A stretch of DNA of 64,000 nt, taken from assembly GCA_964633445.1 (NCBI GenBank), contig CAZWFW010000001.1:1-64000 (forward strand). Reading direction: 5' to 3'. The notes beneath the pieces were generated by a model, which saw only the letters and a program-made list of their open reading frames with translations, was not told the DNA's origin and made no database searches. The position numbers and the translations under genes were made by a program. The stretch's first letter is position 1, and each line of letters begins with the position of its first letter. Source of the stretch: CAZWFW01 sp964633445 (GTDB lineage: Archaea > Undinarchaeota > CAZWFW01). Of the stretch, positions 1 to 7,421 are shown one piece after another.

Positions 1-1205
1 CCATCATTCGTAACAATAGCTGCAGCTCTTTCCATCGCTGGAACCATGTCTGGTGTGGTCATTTTTGTAACTAAAATATCTCCTTTTTCAACTTTATGAA
101 GCTCTGAGGTGTCATGAATTATCTTAACCTTACCAACAGCTACTCCTGGGCTAGCAGCCAAACCTTTAAGAATCACTTCACCTTTTGCTTCAACTTCCTC
201 CTCTTTCATCTCCTTAACCTTTTCTTCAAGGGTAGTTACGGGTCTAGATTGCAAGATATAAATTTTGTCTCCCTCAACAGCCCACTCAATATCCTGTGGG
301 AAGTTATAATGCTCCTCAATTTTCTTTCCATACCTTGCAAGCTCTACTATTTCGCTGTCATCAAGCTTTTGCTTGCTTCTTATATCTTCAGGAACCTCGA
401 CTCTTACAGTCTTTTCACCTTTTCTTGTTATCATCCATTCCTGCGTAGAAATCTCTCTTTCCTCAATTTCCAAAGTTTCCTTATTAACAACATAGGTATC
501 TGGTGTAACTTGCCCTGAAACTACTGCTTCTCCTAAACCATAAGCTCCTTCAATAACAATTTTACTTTTATCTGATGTTGCGGGATTAACAGTAAACATT
601 ACTCCAGCTTTATCAGCATTTATCATGCGCTGAACGACAACAGCAATGCTAACCTCCTCATGCTTGAATCCTTTCTCCTCTCTGTAGAATATGGCCCTGG
701 GCGTAAACAGAGATGCCCAGCATTCCTTTACAGCATTAACAACATCATCTTCACCTTTAACATTAAGCAATGTTTTTTGCTGACCAGCAAATGACGCTGT
801 TGGCAGATCCTCAGCAGTTGCTGAGCTTCTAACAGCAACAAATTCCTCATGCTCCTCCCCAGCAATTATAATTCCCTTCTTAACTTTACAGAGTTTCCTA
901 TAAGCTTCTCTTATTTCCTTTTCAATATCTTTTGGCATGGAAGCGCTTAAAATTAAATTTTGGATTTTCTCTGCTGCTTTAGTAAGCTCAGCAGTATCTT
1001 TAATGTTTGTTTTTTTAAGAATTTCGAAGATTTTTTCTTTAAGCTTATTTTCCTCAAGAAATTTATCATAAGCGTCTTTTATTACAACAAAACCCTCGGG
1101 AACAGGAAAACCAGCATTTGCCATTTCGGCCAAATTAGCACCTTTTCCGCCAGCAACAGTAACATCATCTTTACTTAACTCATCAAACCACTTAACATAT
1201 TTCAT
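1..1205 (-). CDS. ppsA: Phosphoenolpyruvate synthase, N-terminal part (cut by window edge)
   Basis: PEP synthase converts pyruvate, ATP and water to PEP, AMP and phosphate (gluconeogenesis, or the reverse in some thermophiles). The minus-strand frame is open from the ATG at 1205 through base 1, about 401 codons. It opens [20 protein letters not shown], followed by KGANLAEM, the hallmark of the PEP/pyruvate-binding domain. Further on are [27 protein letters not shown] and [18 protein letters not shown], then the start of the swivelling phospho-histidine domain (PGVAVGKV, ending IVTNDG). The catalytic His (GGxTCHAA) would lie just outside the window. The ATG overlaps the rpl10e stop in an ATGA arrangement, so the two are probably translated together. 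Identity is secure; only the C-terminal half is missing, because of the window edge. Confidence 0.96.
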   Translation of the reverse strand, partial: MKYVKWFDELSKDDVTVAGGKGANLAEMANAGFPVPEGFVVIKDAYDKFLEENKLKEKIFEILKKTNIKDTAELTKAAEKIQNLILSASMPKDIEKEIREAYRKLCKVKKGIIIAGEEHEEFVAVRSSATAEDLPTASFAGQQKTLLNVKGEDDVVNAVKECWASLFTPRAIFYREEKGFKHEEVSIAVVVQRMINADKAGVMFTVNPATSDKSKIVIEGAYGLGEAVVSGQVTPDTYVVNKETLEIEEREISTQEWMITRKGEKTVRVEVPEDIRSKQKLDDSEIVELARYGKKIEEHYNFPQDIEWAVEGDKIYILQSRPVTTLEEKVKEMKEEEVEAKGEVILKGLAASPGVAVGKVKIIHDTSELHKVEKGDILVTKMTTPDMVPAMERAAAIVTND

Positions 1206-1741
1206 GACGCCACACCCCCAATTTCCTCAACAACAATTCTGCAGGGCATGGGTAACTTAGCCTTAGCCCTTCTTAAAGCTTCCTTTGCCTTCTCAAGGAA
1301 CTCCTTCTTTGTTTTTATTGTTATAATTTTTTGTTTTCTTTTAACTCTCGCAGCTGTTCCTATAGGTTTTCCAAATGCTCTGCGCATACCTTCCTGAAAT
1401 CTATCCGCACCAGCACCAGTAGCTAGAGGGTTTTCTCTTAGAATATGAAATGGATATACATTTACTTTTAGGAAATAATTACTTTTTCCAACTTCACTCT
1501 CAAGATACTTATTTGAGGCTACTCTTGCAGCCTCTAAAGCATTATGTCTTATCTGCCCCTCCTCCTCAGCTATTAAATAAAGACGGATATCATAACTACC
1601 ATCTCTGTTACCCATTTCAAATTGTGTAATTTTTGGCTGAGGTACACCCTTAATGTAGTTCTTGCTAAGATTGCTATAAGAAATTCTCGTATATGCACGA
1701 TTCTTTATTTGCCTATAGATTCTTGCTGGTCTTAATGCCAT
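1202..1741 (-). CDS. rpl10e: 50S ribosomal protein L10e (uL16)
   Basis: This large-subunit protein sits near the peptidyl-transferase centre and binds 5S rRNA and tRNA regions. The 179 residues match the usual archaeal length (about 170-180). Diagnostic stretches are [19 protein letters not shown] at the start, [39 protein letters not shown], and [19 protein letters not shown]. The ATG is about 24 bases downstream of a TATA-like box inside the tail of dcd, so it probably has its own promoter and a leaderless message. It overlaps ppsA by four bases (ATGA). Confidence 0.97.
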   Translation of the reverse strand: MALRPARIYRQIKNRAYTRISYSNLSKNYIKGVPQPKITQFEMGNRDGSYDIRLYLIAEEEGQIRHNALEAARVASNKYLESEVGKSNYFLKVNVYPFHILRENPLATGAGADRFQEGMRRAFGKPIGTAARVKRKQKIITIKTKKEFLEKAKEALRRAKAKLPMPCRIVVEEIGGVAS

Positions 1742-1759
1742 TAAATTTTACTTTAAAAA

Positions 1760-1769
1760 GGTATATAAA
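1760..1769 (-). promoter_or_regulatory. TATA-like box of rpl10e
   Basis: On the minus strand the sequence TTTATATACC lies with its centre about 24 bases before the rpl10e ATG at 1741. This is the spacing expected for an archaeal promoter giving a leaderless or near-leaderless transcript. The box lies directly after the dcd stop codon. It is a pattern-based call only. Confidence 0.55.
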
Positions 1770-2366
1770 TCATTTGCTCTTAGATTTCCTTGCTAGAACC
1801 TCCCTATCAAAGCGAATCCTGCTACTTGTAGCTCCCTTCTGATCTTGATACTTGCTATCTCTATCGGGATGTCCATAAGGCTTCTCAGCAGGACTCAAAA
1901 GCTTCTCAAAGCTGATTTGACAAATTCTCATGCCTGGTCTTAAAGCAATTGGCATCTTGCCGACATTTGAAAGCTCAAGAGTTAGTTGGCCTTTAAAACC
2001 GGGATCAACGTAGCCAGCAGTTGCGTGAATTAGCAAAGCTAGCCTACCAAGACTTGATCTTCCCTCAACTCTTGCAACCAAGTCATTTGGCAGCTCTATA
2101 TGCTCAAGTGTGCAAGCAAGAACAAATTCCCTAGGATGCAATATAAATTGCTCATTATCTTTAATTTTTATTGTCTCCGTATATTTTTCAACGTCATCAG
2201 AAAAAGGGTCTATAAAAGCCTTCTCCATGTGCCTAAATACTTTAAATTCATTTCCAAGCCTTAAATCAACGGAGCTAGGCTGAATTTGGATTTCGGGATT
2301 AAGAGGCTCAATAACAATCTTCCCTTCCTCTAAATATTTTTTTATGTCTCTATCTGAGAGTATCAT
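1770..2366 (-). CDS. dcd: dCTP deaminase (possibly with dUTPase activity)
   Basis: Deaminates dCTP to dUTP for thymidylate supply; some archaeal members also hydrolyse dUTP. The 198-residue protein opens MILSDRDIKKYLEEGKIVI, then IQPSSVDLRLGNEFKVF. The core motif RSSLGRLALLIHATAGYVDP continues into GFKGQLTLELSNVG, which contains the conserved catalytic Glu and the nucleotide-binding RSS. The C-terminal PYGHPDRDSKYQDQKGATSSR is typical of the flexible lid. It lies upstream of rpl10e in the same direction. A second, more divergent member of the superfamily is encoded at 38936-39427, so the labour of dCTP deamination and dUTP hydrolysis may be split between them; that split is inference. Confidence 0.93.
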   Translation of the reverse strand: MILSDRDIKKYLEEGKIVIEPLNPEIQIQPSSVDLRLGNEFKVFRHMEKAFIDPFSDDVEKYTETIKIKDNEQFILHPREFVLACTLEHIELPNDLVARVEGRSSLGRLALLIHATAGYVDPGFKGQLTLELSNVGKMPIALRPGMRICQISFEKLLSPAEKPYGHPDRDSKYQDQKGATSSRIRFDREVLARKSKSK

Positions 2367-2436
2367 GAAATTAATTTTTTGTCTTTAATGATAGTTATAA
2401 ATATAGATTAAAAGTCATAAGCCTAAAAATTGAAAT

Positions 2437-3151
2437 TCACTTTTCCAGCCATATTATTGCCTCTTCATATATGTGTAAAGGAGCTAACTGATGCCCGCCG
2501 TCAAATTCTATAACTTTCGTTTTTATTCCTGCTTTCTTCAACCATTTCTCATCATTTTTAATATAGGAGCAAGGGACTATAGAGTCTTTTTTTACCACAA
2601 ATTAAAACAACTTTTTCCACACCCATTCTTTTTAACATCTCTATATTGTACAAATTTTGATGGAGTGCTCCGTTATTTATAATCAAACCTTTAAAATAGT
2701 TTGGTCTGAAATAGGAAATCACATAAGCTCCCATCCCTCCACCAGAAAAACCGCAGGCATATATTTTGGATTTGTCGATGTTAAATTTTGCCTCAATATC
2801 ATTTAAAGATTTGTTGATTTTTGGAAGATAATCTTCTAACGGCTTATAGTTAGCAAAATCATTTGAAACTGCCAAGATAATATCATATTCGCTCGTTATA
2901 GTGAAAGATAGCTGAAATCCTCACCGTTGCCAGATGGAGAAAGACAGAAAATTAGGGGATAAGAAACATTGGGCGAATAATCCTGGGCAGATACAATAAA
3001 TATGAAAATTCGGGAGTTTTCTATTTTTAAGAAACTTTTATTTTTTTACTGACTTTGTTAGAACGGTTTGTTCAGGCGTTTTCCAGAAAACAATAAAACA
3101 AGCCAATACGAACACTCCTAGCATTCCAACTATCAAAGCTTTTTTATTCAT
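2437..3151 (-). pseudogene. Membrane-anchored alpha/beta hydrolase (esterase-like), broken by three frameshifts
   Basis: Joining four pieces in different frames gives one coherent hydrolase of about 237 residues. Piece 1 starts at the ATG at 3151 with an N-terminal membrane anchor (LIVGMLGVFVLACFIVFW). Piece 2 has YPLIFCLSPSGNGEDF. Piece 3 has the nucleophile elbow ACGFSGGGMGAY. Piece 4 has KKDSIVPCSY and VIEFDGGHQLAP, supplying the catalytic Asp and His, and ends at the TGA at 2437. The breaks are an extra base in an A7 run at 3041-3047, a missing base near 2896-2900, and an extra base in an A7 run at 2587-2593. The net shift is minus one, so the total length becomes an exact multiple of three. 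It could be a decayed gene, sequencing error at homopolymers, or programmed or slippage frameshifting. The flanking genes are also broken, which favours decay. Confidence 0.75.
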
Positions 3152-3159
3152 GAATTTAT

Positions 3160-3895
3160 TTACTTAATTATGTATAAAGTTCTTCCTAGAGGACCTGTAC
3201 CTAATTTAAATATTTTATTGCACTTTTGACATTGAATACTGAGCTCTATCAAATGGAGTCTCGAAGCGCTCATAGAAGTTTTACTAACTCTACCTCCACA
3301 CTTTGGGATTTCACATTTTCTTCAATCCAAGAAAAGAGAGGAAGGCTAAATTTATTCATAAATCTCAGATACAACCCGAAAAACAAAGGAATGAAAATTA
3401 CCGCTGAGACGAACGTTGGTATTTCTAACCCTATTTTTTCAAATAAAAGTACTAAGGAAATTCCTATAATTAAGCAAAGAGCTCCAATACTTACTACCCC
3501 TAAAAGTATACCCCCAATCCATTTCGCTAACAACAGAAAAAGGTATCACATACTTTTTCTCTCCAATGTATTTTGGTAATTCTCTTATAAATCCTGCGCC
3601 TATTGTAAGCACAATAGCCAAGAAAACTGTTACTCCGATAGTCAATACAAAAATTGCAATTCTTAAATGTGTTGGATTGCAGAAACAGGAACTACAAGCG
3701 ATATTAACATCATAAGATACAAGAATACCATTACTACACAGAGAAGTCCGTAGATTAAAACATACGATATTTCTTTTCTCATCTCTTTATCGTATTTTTC
3801 CAAAACCTCTCTGTTAAAGATATCTCTGAACCTTTTGACTCCTACTTCTTCAAGAAGATATTTTGATGTTATTAAATATAACTTAAAACTGCTGA
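3160..3895 (-). pseudogene. Multi-pass membrane protein remnant with several frameshifts
   Basis: Minus-strand pieces in successive frames read as one membrane protein. The first has a charged N-terminal part (KYLLEEVGVKRFRDIFNREV) and a hydrophobic helix (VLIYGLLCVVMVFLYLMML). The next has FCNPTHLRIAIFVLTIGVTV. Then come two further hydrophobic stretches around WIGGILLGVVSIGALCLIIG and IPTFVSAVIFIPLFFGLYL. A tail with a CxxC pair (IQCQKCNKIFKLGTG) ends at 3160. Frames change near 3695, near 3535 and between 3270 and 3330, and there is no credible start codon at the upstream end. I do not recognise a family. It directly precedes the broken hydrolase (9 bases), so the two may once have formed an operon. 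Confidence 0.6.
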
Positions 3896-4026
3896 AAAAT
3901 ATGAAAATGATAACTTAAAGTTGAACTAGGAATTCTCGACAATGCATATATTGATAGGAAAAATATAAAAATTAGAACACCGCCCTACATTCTCTAAGCA
4001 AATATGCTCTTCCATTCATGATATAC

Positions 4027-4641
4027 TTAATAACAATCAAAATTCTCTAAAATCTCTCTGAACAAAAGGAAGGATTCATCTTTGTCCTTGCTGTAGACTA
4101 AACTAAAAATATATACCTTTTTGTTTTTATAGCAATAAAAAGTACCTACTACTCCATACAATACTTCCTCGGGATATTCACCTGTGGATGTCAATATTTT
4201 TTGATAAAGGACCCTCCTATTATTTATTTTTATTTCTCCTTTTTCTTTTTTTGTAATTTTCGCACCTCCTTCTTTCATACCCTCCAGGAAGTCATTTAAG
4301 GTATCGTTCAAAAGCATCCATTCCTCCTCACCCGAAGAAGGAGGCATGGTTTTTATCCAAGCTATCTCAATAAAAAGAACTTCTTTTTTATTAGGACGAT
4401 ATTCTCCAAGTATTGCACCAGAATAATCGTCTGGATATTCCTCTATAAGCCCTTTTTCAGTAATTTCCATACCTTCTGGATACCAGAACGAAAATCCGAA
4501 TTTTGAATACTTCTCTGTGAGATTGAGAATTCCATTCCCAGCAGGAGGTTTTTCGCCTAACTGAATACATCCGCTATAAAGGAGTAAAACAGGCACCAAA
4601 CAATATAGCAATAATTTTCCGTGTTTTCTGTATCCCATCAT
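4027..4641 (-). CDS. Predicted lipoprotein of unknown function
   Basis: The 204-residue protein has a positively charged start (MMGYRKHGK), a hydrophobic stretch (LLLYCLVPVLLLYSGC) and a lipobox-like LYSGC, so it is probably exported and lipid-anchored at Cys25. The mature part contains FSFWYPEGMEITE, resembling the short PsbP/DUF-type domain 'YGFSFEYPEGWE' seen in many small prokaryotic lipoproteins, and a C-terminal ILENFDCY. It sits one base downstream of a small membrane protein gene in the same direction. Either of the first two ATGs could be used. Function is not recognised. Confidence 0.7.
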   Translation of the reverse strand: MMGYRKHGKLLLYCLVPVLLLYSGCIQLGEKPPAGNGILNLTEKYSKFGFSFWYPEGMEITEKGLIEEYPDDYSGAILGEYRPNKKEVLFIEIAWIKTMPPSSGEEEWMLLNDTLNDFLEGMKEGGAKITKKEKGEIKINNRRVLYQKILTSTGEYPEEVLYGVVGTFYCYKNKKVYIFSLVYSKDKDESFLLFREILENFDCY

Positions 4642-4642
4642 A

Positions 4643-4951
4643 TTACTTGAAGGTGGAGTATTCTTTATATCCCAAGAAGAGAAGAATTAAATCTACAATC
4701 CCAGCACCAATTCCTCTTGCTCCTCCGATGAAAAGCGCAGAGAGAAGGTCAATCCCAGCAATGATCATAACCAAAATTGAACCCCATCTCTGCTGCTTAA
4801 GTATTCCCACCAGCGCAGCTGCATATAGTATTGCAAGAATTAAAGGAACAATAAATAGAAAACTTATGCTTATAAGGTCAATTATTTGAAAAATCTGACC
4901 GAAAAGTCTCAATATCAGCAATCCTACTAGAACAGCTGTGGTAATTTTCAT
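4643..4951 (-). CDS. Small membrane protein, three predicted helices
   Basis: 102 residues, almost all hydrophobic. One helix spans TTAVLVGLLILRLFGQIF, the next IDLISISFLFIVPLILAIL, continuing into YAAALVGIL. After a charged KQQRWG turn come ILVMIIAGIDLLSALFIGG and IGAGIVDLILLFLGY. The tail KEYSTFK is hydrophilic. The pattern resembles DUF2127/DoxX-like small membrane proteins, but no family is certain. It is followed directly by the lipoprotein gene and is probably co-transcribed with it. Confidence 0.65.
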   Translation of the reverse strand: MKITTAVLVGLLILRLFGQIFQIIDLISISFLFIVPLILAILYAAALVGILKQQRWGSILVMIIAGIDLLSALFIGGARGIGAGIVDLILLFLGYKEYSTFK

Positions 4952-5214
4952 AAAAAAGTTGTGTGTTATAAAAATATTTAAAAAAGATTTCTATGAAAGA
5001 TTTATTTTAGGCATACAAATTTTGAATGACCGACATGTAGCTTATTTTTGCGTAGGCTACTTATAGCAAGAAAAAACTTTATAGTAGAAAGATAGCTAAA
5101 ACAATTTCACTAATACAGTACAAAAATGCAATCCTTAAGGATGTTGAAATTGCAGAGATGGAAGGTAAGAGACGAAAAATGCTCTCACTTGGCTCTACAG
5201 CTTACTAGTAGTTA

Positions 5215-5569
5215 TTTGCAGATGATCAACGATGCTGTGTAAATGAAATAAAGAAAATTTTGAAAGGGGGAATAATAAAACATGGAGCCTCTGGATTAAA
5301 TAATGAGGAAGTAGCCAATGAATTGGGAGTAAGTCTTAATCAAATAATTAAATGTTTAATAGTGAAGGATTTAAAATCAAATGTTTATTACTCTCTGCTA
5401 TAATTTTAGCATCAGCTAAACTGGACTTTAAGAAGGTTTCAAAATCAGTCAATAGGAGTAGGAAACATCTAAGGATGGCAAAAAAGAGAGGAGCTACAAA
5501 AATTTGGGTATACTCCTGGATGTATTTCACCAACATTAATTCAAGAAGATTTTATCTCTAAAGGATTTG
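5215..5569 (+). pseudogene. YbaK/ProX-type aminoacyl-tRNA deacylase remnant
   Basis: Three consecutive plus-strand frames join into a recognisable YbaK-like protein. The first reads NNEEVANELGVSLNQIIKCL and IVKDLKSNVYYSLL. The second reads IILASAKLDFKKVSKSVN. The third reads FGYTPGCISPTLIQEDF. In the family, xA.ELGVxxxQivKtLvv is followed by AKLDlkKl and the GYxPGgvSP active-site motif, in that order, so the order and spacing fit. The frames change near 5400 and near 5503. About the last 50 residues are missing, and a structured repeat begins at 5580 exactly where they should be. The upstream sequence 5040-5214 has one open frame with two adjacent stops and is probably unrelated or more decayed. 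The homologous editing enzyme clears mischarged tRNA; this copy is unlikely to work. Confidence 0.65.
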
Positions 5570-5579
5570 TTTGCCTCCG

Positions 5580-5730
5580 TTGCTTGCAAGACCCCAGCGT
5601 AAGGGCTGATGTGCAAAGTAGCCCGTGGGTCCCGAATGGATAAAGGGTAGTGGCTGTGTGAACCAGCCTGTGGGGATAAGGCTCGTAAAGAGCAACTCTT
5701 ACGAAGCTTCTTCCGTAAGGAGTAGTTCAC
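5580..5730 (+). ncRNA. Structured repeat copy 1: IS200/IS605-type end, candidate omega-RNA-like element
   Basis: Starts with TTGCTTGCAAGACCCCAG, shared with copies at 39466 and 51651, and ends with an imperfect terminal hairpin followed by GTAGTTCAC, the kind of right end seen in IS200/IS605 elements. Between them are successive hairpins: CCC/GGG (5631-5633, 5645-5647), GGCTG/CAGCC with a TGTGAAC loop (5652-5656, 5664-5668), and GCTC/GAGC (5681-5684, 5690-5693). The same hairpins occur in copy 2 with different but still complementary stem bases, which indicates selection on RNA or single-strand DNA structure. No tnpA or tnpB is nearby. Naming it omega-RNA-like is inference from the right-end resemblance. 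Confidence 0.6.
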
Positions 5731-6115
5731 TTGCCCTGAGAAAGTCCAAAAAGTTTCTTTAAAATTAATTCTGCAAATTCGATTCTCTTAATTTCATTAA
5801 ATAACCTCATAATCAATTTCAGCGTAAATATGAATATAATACTTCTCAAATCAAACCATTTCTGATAGCCTGCTGGAGAGAATTACCACGGTAATGCTGA
5901 AGGAGCCGATTGAGGTAATTTCTTTGTGAAGCAGGGAGTTCACCTAAACGGTTTCACATCAAAAACCATTTTGCGGGATCATAATTTAGCAAAAAACATT
6001 TCCTTAATAACAACTTTCTGAAATTTTCTCTCTAAGCTTCAAGCGATATCAACATCGCTATATATACCTTAGCCATTCCTTTTGCAAAGCTATCAAATAT
6101 CATCGTTCTCGTCAA
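5731..6115. other. Non-coding stretch up to the scaffold gap
   Basis: No convincing gene. At 5935-5952 the sequence GTGAAGCAGGGAGTTCAC ends like the IS200/IS605-type right end of the element just upstream, and ATTACC/GGTAAT hairpin-like bases precede it (about 5881-5895). It may be a second, more eroded element. At 6048-6115 a minus-strand frame enters from the gap and ends LISLEA; it is too short to identify and could be the end of a gene lost in the gap. Confidence 0.4.
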
Positions 6116-6215
6116 NNNNNNNNNNNNNNNNNNNNNNNNNNNNNNNNNNNNNNNNNNNNNNNNNNNNNNNNNNNNNNNNNNNNNNNNNNNNNNNNNNNNN
6201 NNNNNNNNNNNNNNN
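6116..6215. other. Scaffold gap (100 N)
   Basis: Exactly 100 undetermined bases, the usual placeholder for a gap of unknown length. The distance between the repeat-rich sequence on its left and the ABC permease on its right is therefore unknown, and a mobile element or gene could be missing here. Confidence 0.99.
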
Positions 6216-6218
6216 TTT

Positions 6219-7421
6219 TCACTCATATCGCAATGCTTTTACAGTAACTAAATTTGCAGCCTTTCTTGCAGGAAGAATACCCGAGACCATGCCAAGTGAG
6301 AAAGAAAAAGCTAGCATTCCAACAAGAAATTTAATATCTATCCACGTCTTAAATGGTAGCGTTAACTCCGTATAATAATTCGCTACAAAAACTTCTGCTG
6401 CTTTTGCAAAGCCTAAACCAACTGTAATACCAAGCAGACCTCCAGCACATCCTATAAATCCAGATTCTAGCAAAAATATAAGAAATATGTGAATCTTCTT
6501 AGCACCTATAGCCTTCAATATACCTATCTCTCGTGTTCTTTCAGTTACTGCCATATACATGGTGTTCATAATCCCTGTTGCTCCCACGATTAATGATATC
6601 CCAGCAATTCCAACAACAACTGCCGTTATTATTGATAGAATGCTTCCTATCCTTTCAGACAATTCCTCTGTTGTTAAAATCGTAAAATCCTCTCTTTTCC
6701 TATCCTTCTTCAAAACCTTTTCTATTTCTTTAGCAACGTCCTCGGGATCTCCCTTAGCTTTAACTAATATTAAATTTGCCTCATCAGCTTTTAAAACTTC
6801 CTTCGCAGCATCATAAGGAATATAAATTGAATAATCATCAAATCTGCTACCTATTTTATTTAAAATCCCGATGACTTTAAAAGGAACACCATTAATAACT
6901 ATTTTATCACCAACCTCAATTTCTTTGCCAAATTCATATTTAGCAACTCCATAACCAAGAACAGCCTCATAGCTCTTGCTTTTTCTCAGATATTTTCCTT
7001 CTTCCAGGCTATAACCCTGTATGGTTTCCATAATTTCCTTCATTTTATCTACAGGCAAACCGTAAACAAAGGTTACATCAGAGGTATCTTTATAAACAAC
7101 GGTTGCTGTTTTGAATATCAAAGGAGCTGCTACTTCAACACCTTTAACTTTCTCTATGTCCTCTATTTCTTTTTCTGAAAATCCTTTTCCAAAAAGCGCG
7201 GTTCCAAGCATGCTTTTCTGAGACTTTCCTGGCAGTACTGTTATTTTATCCTTCCCAAGTTTTTCAAACTCTTCGCTTACGTACTTCTTCATACCAACGC
7301 TTATTGAAATCAAAGCCACAATTGCCGAAATTCCGATAATTACACCAAGAATTGTTAACCAACTTCTTAATTTTTGTCTTGTAAGGTTTCTTAGTGCTAG
7401 GATTGCTATATCCAAAAGCAT
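6219..7421 (-). CDS. MacB/FtsX-type ABC transporter permease
   Basis: 400 residues with the MacB layout. A first membrane helix near the N-terminus (WLTILGVIIGISAIVALISI) leads to a periplasmic-type domain of about 220 residues (e.g. VAAPLIFKTATVVYKDTSD). Three C-terminal helices follow (IITAVVVGIAGISLIVGATG, IFLIFLLESGFIGCAGGLLG, FLVGMLAFSFSLGMVSGILP). The cytoplasmic motif MYMAVTERTREIGILKAIGA is diagnostic of the FtsX domain. It shares one base with the preceding gene (TAATG) and forms an ABC system with the ATPase at 8943-9662. Such systems move lipids, lipoproteins or peptides or act mechanically; the substrate is not visible. Confidence 0.92.
   Translation of the reverse strand: MLLDIAILALRNLTRQKLRSWLTILGVIIGISAIVALISISVGMKKYVSEEFEKLGKDKITVLPGKSQKSMLGTALFGKGFSEKEIEDIEKVKGVEVAAPLIFKTATVVYKDTSDVTFVYGLPVDKMKEIMETIQGYSLEEGKYLRKSKSYEAVLGYGVAKYEFGKEIEVGDKIVINGVPFKVIGILNKIGSRFDDYSIYIPYDAAKEVLKADEANLILVKAKGDPEDVAKEIEKVLKKDRKREDFTILTTEELSERIGSILSIITAVVVGIAGISLIVGATGIMNTMYMAVTERTREIGILKAIGAKKIHIFLIFLLESGFIGCAGGLLGITVGLGFAKAAEVFVANYYTELTLPFKTWIDIKFLVGMLAFSFSLGMVSGILPARKAANLVTVKALRYE

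Noticed and set aside
114..518. Plus-strand 134-residue ORF
   Set aside because: It is antisense to ppsA, whose minus-strand frame is clearly coding; composition is rich in Phe, Leu and Asn as expected of a shadow frame.
1770..2366. Reading this gene as plain dUTPase
   Set aside because: The TLE strand and N-terminal MILSDRDI match Dcd; the dUTPase-like candidate is the paralogue at 38936-39427.
5580..5730. RNase P RNA or another housekeeping RNA
   Set aside because: Present in three divergent copies with transposon-like ends and lacking the conserved RNase P core sequences.
6032..6226. ORF spanning the N gap on the minus strand
   Set aside because: The middle is undetermined; only the short tail left of the gap has real bases, too little to call a gene.
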